Below, one piece after another: positions 1 to 4,697 of a DNA stretch of 6,834 nt; positions within the stretch are counted from its first letter, which is position 1, and each line of letters opens with the position of its first letter. The position numbers and the translations under genes were made by a program. The stretch comes from Nitrospirota bacterium (lineage in GTDB: Bacteria; Nitrospirota; Thermodesulfovibrionia; Thermodesulfovibrionales; JdFR-88): NCBI GenBank assembly GCA_021819985.1, contig JAKAEG010000184.1, positions 1-6,834 on the forward strand, read 5' to 3'. The notes beneath the pieces were generated by a model. The model made no database searches. It worked only from the letters and a program-made list of their open reading frames with translations, and had not been told where the DNA came from.

Positions 1-1
1 G

Positions 2-415
2 CCCTATAGTGTCGTCCAGAAGACATCGGAGGCGCTGAATGAACATGGAAAATGCCTTAAGGGCGCCAAAATACTTGTGCTGGGACTCGCATATAAGAAA
101 GATATTGACGACCCGCGGGAATCGCCCTCTTTTAAGCTTATAGAGATACTGGAAGAGAAAGGTGCTATGGTCGACTACAATGACCCGTTCATACCGGTGG
201 CCCCGAAGATGAGACATTTCAAGGTGGAAAAGTCCTCTGTTGCCTTAACGGCTGAGGCCCTTGGCTCCTATGATTGCGTGCTGATAGCAACAGACCATAC
301 AATTTATGACCCGGAATTCATTCTTGAACATTCAAAAATGATAGTAGACACCAGAAATCTGATCAAAAAAGTCAAGAAAAGCGATAATTTTTCAAAAAAG
401 GTCAGAAAGGCCTGA
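2..415 (+). CDS. Nucleotide-sugar 6-dehydrogenase, C-terminal part (5' end outside window)
   Basis: The reading frame is already open at base 2 and runs to TGA at 413-415, so the gene enters from the left and only its last 137 residues are seen. These form the C-terminal substrate-binding domain of the UDP-glucose/UDP-GlcNAc/GDP-mannose dehydrogenase family. The hallmark is GAKILVLGLAYKKDIDDPRE followed by SPSFKLIEIL and DYNDPFIP, with IVDTRN near the end. Enzymes of this family oxidise C6 of an NDP-sugar with two NAD+ to give an NDP-uronic acid, a cytoplasmic precursor for exopolysaccharide or O-antigen. The KKDIDDPRESP form is most like WbpA/UDP-N-acetylglucosamine 6-dehydrogenases, but the NAD-binding half and catalytic cysteine are outside the window, so the substrate is not assigned. 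The last 15 or so residues are lysine-rich and poorly conserved. Its position beside PEP-CTERM genes fits an exopolysaccharide locus. Confidence 0.9.
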   Translation, partial: PYSVVQKTSEALNEHGKCLKGAKILVLGLAYKKDIDDPRESPSFKLIEILEEKGAMVDYNDPFIPVAPKMRHFKVEKSSVALTAEALGSYDCVLIATDHTIYDPEFILEHSKMIVDTRNLIKKVKKSDNFSKKVRKA

Positions 416-461
416 ATTTTATTGACCTGATGAAAAATCTTTCCAGTTGTCGTTCCTGGAA

Positions 462-497
462 GCTTGTCCGGAATCCTTCCTAAGATTCCGGACAAGC
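462..497. repeat. Perfect 14-bp palindrome, REP-like dispersed element
   Basis: The left arm GCTTGTCCGGAATC (462-475) and right arm GATTCCGGACAAGC (484-497) are exact reverse complements around an 8-base loop. Flanking bases extend the symmetry imperfectly: CGTTCC lies on the left and GGAATGA on the right. No T-run follows, so it is a poor intrinsic terminator, although it sits 47 bases after the dehydrogenase stop. The tail GCCGGAATGA recurs at 1639-1648 after another gene, which suggests a family of short intergenic repeats in this genome. It could still stabilise the 3' end of the upstream message. Confidence 0.65.
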
Positions 498-637
498 CGG
501 AATGAAAAACTGAATGAAAACATCGTAGTAATGCAGACGTTAGGAGTGATTTCCCGCGCTATTGCTATTTTGGGCCGTTATTGCCCCCTGAATTTTTATC
601 CCGCCTGATGGACCTTTCCCCTGTTTCGATCTCAAAG

Positions 638-675
638 TGTAAAAAAAACCGTCAATGTGTAAAGAAAACTTTACA
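638..675 (+). promoter_or_regulatory. Upstream activator sites (putative PrsR-binding) for PEP-CTERM gene A
   Basis: Two copies of an A-tract motif lie in direct orientation exactly 20 bp apart. TGTAAAAAAAACCGTCA is at 638-654. TGTAAAGAAAACTTTACA is at 658-675 and is itself a perfect palindrome with 7-base arms. They begin 101 and 81 bases upstream of the -24 GG, the usual range for a sigma-54 enhancer. The first matches the copies upstream of PEP-CTERM gene B at every fixed position. Binding by PrsR is inferred from context. Confidence 0.6.
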
Positions 676-706
676 TGATTCAATATCTGGAGATGCTGTT
701 TAAATG

Positions 707-719
707 CAACCTATTGAAA
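707..719 (-). promoter_or_regulatory. IHF-like site, gene A promoter
   Basis: Read on the minus strand, these 13 bases match the IHF consensus WATCAANNNNTTR at all but one fixed position (TTTCAATAGGTTG). The site sits between the enhancer sites and the -24/-12 promoter, where IHF normally bends DNA in sigma-54 systems. It is a weaker match than those of the other two promoters and lies farther from the -24 element (18 bases between). Confidence 0.35.
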
Positions 720-737
720 GTAAAGCATTTCCAAATC

Positions 738-753
738 TGGCACTATCATTGCA
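738..753 (+). promoter_or_regulatory. Sigma-54 (-24/-12) promoter for PEP-CTERM gene A
   Basis: TGGCAC at 738-743 and TTGCA at 749-753 match the RpoN consensus TGGCACG-N4-TTGCW, with the invariant GG (739-740) and GC (751-752) separated by the canonical 10 bases. Transcription should start near 764, giving a leader of about 60 nt before the ATG at 826. The promoter needs an ATP-hydrolysing activator, and PrsR encoded at 2419 is the obvious candidate. Confidence 0.85.
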
Positions 754-825
754 TATATAGTTTCGTAAAGATTTACTTAGCTAGTTAAAATTTACAAATA
801 AAAACTTTGAAAGGAGAGAAACAAG

Positions 826-1512
826 ATGAAGAAGTTAACGTTGTTAGCATTAGCGGTACTGACGCTTGCGTTTTTGATGCAGGCTCCGATTGCAGGGGCC
901 ACGCCTATGACCCTTAGTTTATCTGATGGCACGAATACTCAAACAATTACGGACGGGTCCTTAGCGGATATCAATCCGATTACGGGGGCTATCACCTGGG
1001 GGGGCTCTGTTGGTTCCTGGGTATTAAATGTTGCCACTGGCACATCAAAGCCCTTTCTCGGTTCTGCAGCGGATCCTCAACTCGATTTGAATTCGGTTGA
1101 TGCTTACGCAAGCAATAACGGGACGCTCACGTTAACGCTGATTGACTCTGGTTTTAGCATGGATAATATCGGCCTGATAGATAATGTTGGCGGGACGCTC
1201 GGAGCGGATACTACCGGCACATTTTCCGCATCTTTAAACGGCCATCAGGTAGATATTGGGGCTTTATTCCCCAGTACACCCCACAGTATCTCCAGTTCCA
1301 GTCTGGCGGCCTATGCATTGGCGGGAGATAACAATACTTTGGAAATACAGGACGTCCTTACTGTATCCGGCTTCTCTCCAAACAATCACAATCCTATAAC
1401 TGAAACGTCTTTTGATCACAACTTGTCATCTGTTCCTGAGCCTTCGACTTTTCTTCTGATGGGCTTGGGCCTCCTTGGCGCGGCCTTCTTCATGAAAAGG
1501 GCGATAGCGTAA
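826..1512 (+). CDS. PEP-CTERM sorting-domain protein A (secreted, exosortase substrate)
   Basis: A 228-residue exported protein of unknown specific function. Residues 1-25 form a Sec signal peptide: lysines, a long Leu/Ala core, and an A-G-A cleavage site before T26. Residues 26-200 are Ser/Thr/Asn/Gly-rich and look like a beta-sandwich surface protein; a stretch around GSVGSWVLNVATG (residues 61-73) resembles segments common in small PEP-CTERM proteins. The C-terminus is a textbook PEP-CTERM anchor: VPEPST at 203-208, a hydrophobic helix, then MKRAIA. Exosortase recognises this signal, removes it and releases or attaches the protein at the cell surface or in the exopolysaccharide matrix. The start is supported by AAGGAG at 811-816, nine bases upstream. 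The gene is monocistronic, with a sigma-54 promoter at 738-753 and a terminator at 1539-1570. There are no cysteines, and the mature part contains no recognised enzymatic motif. A structural matrix or floc role is the family expectation, not shown here. Confidence 0.92.
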   Translation: MKKLTLLALAVLTLAFLMQAPIAGATPMTLSLSDGTNTQTITDGSLADINPITGAITWGGSVGSWVLNVATGTSKPFLGSAADPQLDLNSVDAYASNNGTLTLTLIDSGFSMDNIGLIDNVGGTLGADTTGTFSASLNGHQVDIGALFPSTPHSISSSSLAAYALAGDNNTLEIQDVLTVSGFSPNNHNPITETSFDHNLSSVPEPSTFLLMGLGLLGAAFFMKRAIA

Positions 1513-1538
1513 GGTTTTTTAAGCAGCCAGAACTGCAA

Positions 1539-1574
1539 AAAAGGCAAGAGGACTCGTCCTCTTGCCTTTTCTAT
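1539..1574 (+). terminator. Intrinsic terminator of PEP-CTERM gene A
   Basis: AAAAGGCAAGAGGA (1539-1552) pairs perfectly with TCCTCTTGCCTTTT (1557-1570) around the 4-base loop CTCG. The T-run is inside the right arm and a matching A-run is in the left arm, so the structure can terminate transcription in both directions. Confidence 0.9.
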
Positions 1575-1718
1575 TTATTCCTTTAAACATCGAAGCGCAT
1601 CGGAAAAACCTTCTGAAGAAAGTTTTTTACCCAGACCAGCCGGAATGACAAAAATTATTTTTATTTAGGATTACTTTCTGGGCAGGGCGACAGGGGGTGT
1701 GATTGCGATTAAATAAAG

Positions 1719-1750
1719 GCCCTGAAACTTTTTAATAAATTATTTCAGGC
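1719..1750 (-). terminator. Probable terminator of the minus-strand PilZ gene
   Basis: CCTGAAA (1721-1727) and TTTCAGG (1743-1749) form a 7-bp stem with a 15-base AT-rich loop that can pair further. Read on the minus strand, the stem is followed by CTTTATTTAAT, a T-rich tail. It lies about 30 bases after the PilZ stop codon, in the right orientation. Confidence 0.45.
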
Positions 1751-1757
1751 TTTTACG

Positions 1758-1781
1758 ACTGGCAGGACTGCCGGTTTTTTT
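1758..1781 (+). terminator. Plus-strand intrinsic terminator with no obvious gene before it
   Basis: ACTGGCA (1758-1764) and TGCCGGT (1769-1775) pair with one G-T wobble around GGAC and are followed by seven T residues. This is a good plus-strand terminator, yet gene A already has a stronger one 200 bases earlier. It overlaps the PilZ stop codon (1780-1782). It may be a backup that stops read-through into the converging PilZ gene, or the end of an unrecognised short transcript. Confidence 0.6.
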
Positions 1782-2070
1782 AGTTCATGAACTGGACGCC
1801 CACTCTAAAGAGGTTTTCGGTTATCATCTTGCACCATCTGACGGAACCTTTCCTGGCCCCCTGCCATGCGGCCTCCCCGTAAACATCTATGTACATACCT
1901 TCTTTAAGTTGGGTGGGCGCATAGATGCAGATGCCTGCCGCGCTCAGGTCCAGGGAGATGCCGTTTCTGGTTTCGGTGCTTATGTTTTCTTGCTTCTCAA
2001 TCGAACATCTGTAAGAGATCGGAAATGTTATCAACTCTCTTTCATGACTTCTATTGCCGGTTTCATTCAT
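1780..2070 (-). CDS. Single-domain PilZ protein, probable c-di-GMP receptor
   Basis: A 96-residue cytoplasmic protein made of one PilZ domain. The two c-di-GMP-binding signatures are present: RSHER at residues 7-11 (RxxxR) and DLSAAG at 41-46 ([D/N]xSxxG). They are followed by beta strands typical of the family, with a GVQF-type end. Such stand-alone PilZ proteins bind c-di-GMP and pass the signal to a partner, often in motility or exopolysaccharide export; the partner here is unknown. The ATG at 2068-2070 is the only good start. The bases before it are purine-rich (AAGGTAAGAGG), with one AGAGG abutting the ATG, so spacing is not ideal. The gene is divergent from prsR. A minus-strand sigma-54 promoter at 2202-2217, with an IHF-like site and upstream A-tract sites, suggests it belongs to the same regulon as the PEP-CTERM genes. 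Confidence 0.88.
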   Translation of the reverse strand: MNETGNRSHERELITFPISYRCSIEKQENISTETRNGISLDLSAAGICIYAPTQLKEGMYIDVYGEAAWQGARKGSVRWCKMITENLFRVGVQFMN

Positions 2071-2201
2071 CCTCTTACCTTACCTCTTGAAAATTTATTT
2101 TAAGGTTCTTTTTATTAAGATCCTTTGCCTCGAATGAACCTATAACTAGAAGCGCCGGTTCCAGCCAGTCTGGCAGGATATAACCCTCTGTATTTTCTAG
2201 A

Positions 2202-2217
2202 TGCAATTTATGGGCCA
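2202..2217 (-). promoter_or_regulatory. Sigma-54 (-24/-12) promoter for the PilZ gene
   Basis: Read on the minus strand the sequence is TGGCCCATAAATTGCA. The -24 GG (2216-2215) and -12 GC (2204-2203) are separated by the canonical 10 bases, and TTGCA is a perfect -12 element; the -24 element TGGCCCA differs from TGGCACG at two positions. The start should lie near 2191, leaving a leader of about 120 nt. The stretch from the IHF-like site to the -12 closely resembles that of PEP-CTERM gene B (3918-3956), which strengthens the call. Confidence 0.75.
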
Positions 2218-2222
2218 GAATA

Positions 2223-2235
2223 TAAGTGCTTGATT
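2223..2235 (-). promoter_or_regulatory. IHF-like site, PilZ promoter
   Basis: Read on the minus strand, AATCAAGCACTTA matches the IHF consensus WATCAANNNNTTR at every fixed position. Five bases separate it from the -24 element, almost the same placement as at PEP-CTERM gene B (six bases). This is the expected position for DNA bending between an enhancer and a sigma-54 promoter. Confidence 0.55.
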
Positions 2236-2268
2236 TTTAAGAACTTTGAAAGTTAGTAGATAAAATAG

Positions 2269-2285
2269 TGTAAAAATTATATACA
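2269..2285. promoter_or_regulatory. TGTA...TACA palindrome upstream of PilZ promoter
   Basis: TGTAAAAATTATATACA begins and ends with the half-site TGTA in inverted orientation. It lies 53-69 bases upstream of the PilZ -24 GG. The half-site agrees with the start of the A-tract motif found at the other promoters, so it may be an additional weak activator site. The agreement is short in AT-rich DNA and could be chance. Confidence 0.3.
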
Positions 2286-2299
2286 CGTGGGCGAAGTTG

Positions 2300-2336
2300 C
2301 AGTCAATTTTTTTACATGAACGCGATTTTTTTGACT
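2300..2336 (-). promoter_or_regulatory. Upstream activator sites (putative PrsR-binding) for the PilZ gene
   Basis: On the minus strand two A-tract sites lie in direct orientation exactly 20 bp apart: AGTCAAAAAAATCGCGT from 2336 and TGTAAAAAAATTGACTG from 2316. They start 120 and 100 bases upstream of the PilZ -24 GG. The 20-bp direct spacing is the same as at PEP-CTERM gene A. They match the 17-base motif at about 13 and 12 positions, so they are weaker than the best copies. Confidence 0.45.
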
Positions 2337-2361
2337 AGTTTTTTTTATTTACTGTAATAGT

Positions 2362-2391
2362 TTGACCAAATCATAAAAAATTCTTTAAAAT
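2362..2391 (+). promoter_or_regulatory. Sigma-70-type promoter for prsR
   Basis: TTGACC (2362-2367) and TAAAAT (2386-2391) each match the housekeeping -35 and -10 consensus at five of six bases, with an 18-base spacer. The expected start near 2398 leaves a leader of only about 20 nt before the ATG at 2419, with AAGGG at 2406-2410 as ribosome-binding site. No -24/-12 element faces prsR. Confidence 0.5.
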
Positions 2392-2418
2392 CAGTGCATA
2401 TTAACAAGGGCTGAACGA

Positions 2419-3822
2419 ATGGAAAAAATAATAATTATCGATGACAATGAGGAGATCAGAAGGCAGCTCAAATGGGGCCTGGGGACGGACTATACCGTTT
2501 TCCAGGCGGACAGCAGACCTGAAGCCCTGAAACAAATCCAAAAACACAGGCCTAAAGTAGTTACGCTGGATCTGGGATTGCCCCCGCATGAAAATTCTAC
2601 CGAGGAAGGGCTTCTGACGTTATCGGAAATAGTAAAGGAATACCCTCATACCAAGGTCGTCGTAATTACCGGCAATGGGCAAAGAGTGAACGCACTGAAA
2701 GCTATCCGGGCCGGGGCCTATGATTATTATGAAAAACCTGTCGATTTGCAGGAACTTAAAGTAATTATAAACAGGGCCTTTCACCTGTACGATATCGAGG
2801 AGGAAAACCGGAACCTGCGCGACGGGATTGACATGAAGGGCTCCGGAATGCTCGGTCTGATGGGAGAATGCCAGGATATGCAGCGTGTATTTTCCACGAT
2901 TCGAAAGATCGGTCCTTCCGATGTTTCCGTGCTTGTCATAGGAGAAAGCGGCACCGGAAAAGAGCTTGTGGCCAGGGCAATACACGCGATGAGCATGAGA
3001 AAAAGCGGGCCTTTTATCTCAATAAACTGTGGGGCCATACCGGATAACCTGCTTGAATCGGAACTCTTCGGGCATGAAAAAGGGGCCTTCACCGGCGCCC
3101 ATTCGCAACTGCAGGGTAAAGTTGAGTATGCTGAAAAGGGTACTCTTTTCCTGGATGAAATCGGAGAGCTTCCCGCAAAACTCCAGGTAAAACTCTTGAG
3201 GTTTCTCCAGGAACGCACGATACAGCGCCTGGGAGGAAGAGAAGATATTCATGTGGACACGAGAATTCTGGCGGCCACGAACATAGACATTCAGAAGGCG
3301 ATCAGCGAAAAAACATTCAGGGAAGACCTCTATTACCGGCTTGGTGTTTTGACCTTAAAACTTCCGCCATTAAGGGAGCGCGGCAGCGATATCATGCTCC
3401 TGACAAACCTTTTTGTAATAAAGTTTTCCCAGCAATTTGGCAAGAAAGTGGAAGGATTGAGCAGGCAGGCCCAGCAGGAGATCGAGGCATATGACTGGCC
3501 GGGCAACGTCAGGGAATTGGAAAACAGGCTACAAAGGGCCGTTATAATGGCTGATTCCAAAATTATTGATATACATGATCTGGGATTTGCGGCTGCCGTT
3601 GGTTCTCCAAAGAAAGCAAATTGGGACGGTGTGACCCTTAAGGAAGCAAAGGGCCAGGTGGAAAAGGAATTTATAATTAACGCCATAAATAAATGGGGAG
3701 GCAACCTGGCCAAGACCGCAGAGGAACTGGGCGTTACCAGGCCGACTCTCTATGACCTTATAAAAAAGCATGGAGTTTCCGGTCAGACAGGCGGCCGGGC
3801 GGCTGAAGAAACATCGGAATGA
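2419..3822 (+). CDS. prsR: PEP-CTERM-box response regulator, sigma-54 activator PrsR
   Basis: A 467-residue NtrC-type regulator with three domains. The receiver (about 1-123) has acidic residues D8 and D9, phosphoacceptor D51, T84 and K106. The AAA+ sigma-54 activation domain (about 147-385) has Walker A GESGTGKE (175-182), the sigma-54 contact loop GAFTGA (222-227), Walker B GTLFLDE (241-247), FREDLYYRL (300-308) and WPGNVREL (360-367). A Fis-type helix-turn-helix follows (about 427-452, ending TRPTLYDLIKKHG). Receiver phrases such as QLKWGL, VVTLDLGLPP, NALKAIRAGAYD and RAFHLYDIEEENRNL are those of PrsR, the regulator that co-occurs with exosortase systems. Phosphorylated by the membrane kinase PrsK (not in this window), it should form a ring that opens RpoN promoters of PEP-CTERM and exopolysaccharide genes. 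All key residues are intact. It is flanked by three sigma-54 promoters sharing an upstream motif, its likely targets. Confidence 0.95.
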   Translation: MEKIIIIDDNEEIRRQLKWGLGTDYTVFQADSRPEALKQIQKHRPKVVTLDLGLPPHENSTEEGLLTLSEIVKEYPHTKVVVITGNGQRVNALKAIRAGAYDYYEKPVDLQELKVIINRAFHLYDIEEENRNLRDGIDMKGSGMLGLMGECQDMQRVFSTIRKIGPSDVSVLVIGESGTGKELVARAIHAMSMRKSGPFISINCGAIPDNLLESELFGHEKGAFTGAHSQLQGKVEYAEKGTLFLDEIGELPAKLQVKLLRFLQERTIQRLGGREDIHVDTRILAATNIDIQKAISEKTFREDLYYRLGVLTLKLPPLRERGSDIMLLTNLFVIKFSQQFGKKVEGLSRQAQQEIEAYDWPGNVRELENRLQRAVIMADSKIIDIHDLGFAAAVGSPKKANWDGVTLKEAKGQVEKEFIINAINKWGGNLAKTAEELGVTRPTLYDLIKKHGVSGQTGGRAAEETSE

Positions 3823-3849
3823 TCTCTTCAGATACCCCAAATTCCGAAC

Positions 3850-3885
3850 TGTAAAAAAAATCGACATTTGCCGGTTTTTTTTACA
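3850..3885. promoter_or_regulatory. Inverted pair of upstream activator sites (putative PrsR-binding) for PEP-CTERM gene B
   Basis: TGTAAAAAAAATCGACA (3850-3866) on the plus strand faces TGTAAAAAAAACCGGCA on the minus strand (3885-3869), separated by two bases. Both keep TGT, eight A residues, YCG and CA, as does the copy at 638. Here they are inverted, unlike the direct pair at gene A. They lie 55-90 bases upstream of the -24 GG, right after prsR. The symmetry with a T-run also resembles a terminator, but the stem is almost all A-T and the T-run is inside it. Confidence 0.6.
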
Positions 3886-3919
3886 GTTTTAGGTTTTACT
3901 TTTGATGTGTTTTCTTGAA

Positions 3920-3932
3920 AATCAAGGGCTTG
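3920..3932 (+). promoter_or_regulatory. IHF-like site, PEP-CTERM gene B promoter
   Basis: AATCAAGGGCTTG matches WATCAANNNNTTR at every fixed position. It sits between the enhancer pair and the -24 element, six bases from the latter, as at the PilZ promoter. It overlaps a small CTTGA/TCAAG palindrome (3914-3926). Confidence 0.55.
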
Positions 3933-3938
3933 CATTTC

Positions 3939-3954
3939 TGGCACGGAACCTGCA
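3939..3954 (+). promoter_or_regulatory. Sigma-54 (-24/-12) promoter for PEP-CTERM gene B
   Basis: TGGCACG (3939-3945) is a perfect -24 element, and CTGCA (3950-3954) differs from TTGCA at one base. GG (3940-3941) and GC (3952-3953) are separated by 10 bases as required. The expected start near 3965 gives a leader of about 30 nt. Confidence 0.87.
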
Positions 3955-3995
3955 TTTAAAATTATGGACATGATTCACATGATGGAGGGGTTGAT

Positions 3996-4646
3996 ATGAA
4001 AAGAATGACACTACTGATGGTATTTCTTTTTTTAATTGCCACTACACAGGCTTTTGCCGACACGAATCTCCAGATCGGCCCAGGAAGCGGTTTAGATCCT
4101 GTGCAATTAGGACCTGCTTCGGAAGTGCAAGTTAATAATGTCAATGGGGCTAAGGATGTCTTTGGGCCGCCGTTGCAGGTTATAATCGGCGTTCCAAATA
4201 CATCCTCTTTTTCTGATAGCATTTTGTCGCCTGTTAATGTTACATCACCTGCCAAGACGATTTCGTTAACATCTGGAGAAGAAGTGTATAGCGCCCTCGG
4301 GCTAAGCGACCTTACCAATAACTCAAATTCATTTACAAACTGGGCTGATTCGGACTTAGTGTTAAACGCGCTTAAAGTCACAAACTTCGATGTCCTTGAG
4401 TACACTCTGACCAATACAGACATTAGTGGCAAGGGCACAGTCACTGTCGATTTCAACGATGCCCTTCCTTTGGGTACTTATGTAGTCGCTTATGCAGCGG
4501 ACACAGACGGAGGGAATCCTGAAGACGTTGCGTTTACGCATGCCGGGGTTGTAACCCAGCCTGTGCCCGAGCCCAGTACGGTACTTCTGCTTGGAATCGG
4601 TCTGCTTGGGCTTGGATTGTACAGCAGAAAAAGAATAAAAGCATAA
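3996..4646 (+). CDS. PEP-CTERM sorting-domain protein B (secreted, exosortase substrate)
   Basis: A 216-residue exported protein of unknown specific role. Residues 1-21 form a signal peptide (K-R, a Leu/Met/Phe core, A-F-A cleavage before D22). The mature part is Asn/Ser/Thr/Val-rich, acidic, cysteine-free and predicted mostly beta by eye; no catalytic motif is recognised. The C-terminus is a clear PEP-CTERM anchor: PVPEPST at 189-195, a Leu/Gly helix, then the basic tail SRKRIKA. Exosortase is expected to process it after Sec export. GGAGGGG at 3984-3990 supports the start. It is monocistronic, with its own sigma-54 promoter (3939-3954) and terminator (4673-4697). Outside the signal and anchor it shows no evident similarity to protein A, so the two are not simple duplicates. 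Co-regulation by PrsR is inferred from the shared control sites. Confidence 0.92.
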   Translation: MKRMTLLMVFLFLIATTQAFADTNLQIGPGSGLDPVQLGPASEVQVNNVNGAKDVFGPPLQVIIGVPNTSSFSDSILSPVNVTSPAKTISLTSGEEVYSALGLSDLTNNSNSFTNWADSDLVLNALKVTNFDVLEYTLTNTDISGKGTVTVDFNDALPLGTYVVAYAADTDGGNPEDVAFTHAGVVTQPVPEPSTVLLLGIGLLGLGLYSRKRIKA

Positions 4647-4672
4647 CAGTCCCTTTTTTAGACGAAAAACAG

Positions 4673-4697
4673 AGGAGGCCTTCAAGGCCTCCTTTTT
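4673..4697 (+). terminator. Intrinsic terminator of PEP-CTERM gene B
   Basis: AGGAGGCC (4673-4680) and GGCCTCCT (4686-4693) form a perfect GC-rich 8-bp stem around TTCAA, followed by a run of T (4693-4697). It begins 26 bases after the stop codon. Confidence 0.92.

Larger units (their letters stand above)
416..825. other. Non-coding region between dehydrogenase and PEP-CTERM gene A
   Basis: No credible gene lies in these 410 bases. The left part (462-497) is a perfect palindrome of dispersed-repeat type. The middle (about 500-630) shows only a weak GGGC/GCCC hairpin at 572-586. The right part (638-753) is a complete sigma-54 control region for the gene at 826: two upstream A-tract sites, an IHF-like site and a -24/-12 promoter, listed separately. 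About 60 bases of AT-rich leader follow the expected transcription start near 764. That leader contains a small GTAAA/TTTAC palindrome at 765-776. Confidence 0.7.
2071..2418. other. Divergent control region between the PilZ gene and prsR
   Basis: These 348 AT-rich bases hold no credible gene. From the PilZ side they contain a leader of about 120 nt with a small GCCA/TGGC hairpin (2164-2174), the minus-strand sigma-54 promoter (2202-2217), an IHF-like site (2223-2235), a TGTA...TACA palindrome (2269-2285), a pair of A-tract sites (2300-2336) and finally a sigma-70-like promoter for prsR (2362-2391). The elements of the first four groups are arranged as in the control regions of the two PEP-CTERM genes. 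Confidence 0.65.

Noticed and set aside
1909..2103. Plus-strand 64-codon open frame opposite the PilZ gene.
   Set aside because: It lies antisense to conserved PilZ motifs, has no family features and covers the PilZ start region; treated as a shadow.
2127..2140. A second GG-N10-GC pattern on the minus strand closer to the PilZ gene.
   Set aside because: Only the dinucleotides match; the surrounding bases (AGGTTCA and AGGCA) fit the consensus poorly, whereas 2202-2217 fits well and has the supporting sites.
2620..3867. Several minus-strand open frames of 77-145 codons inside and just past prsR.
   Set aside because: They are antisense shadows of a fully conserved NtrC-type gene, have no ribosome-binding sites or domain motifs, and overlap one another.
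3848..3887. The long inverted repeat after prsR as its intrinsic terminator.
   Set aside because: The stem is nearly all A-T, the T-run forms part of the right arm instead of following a GC-rich stem, and both arms match the activator motif found at 638. A secondary effect on termination is still possible.
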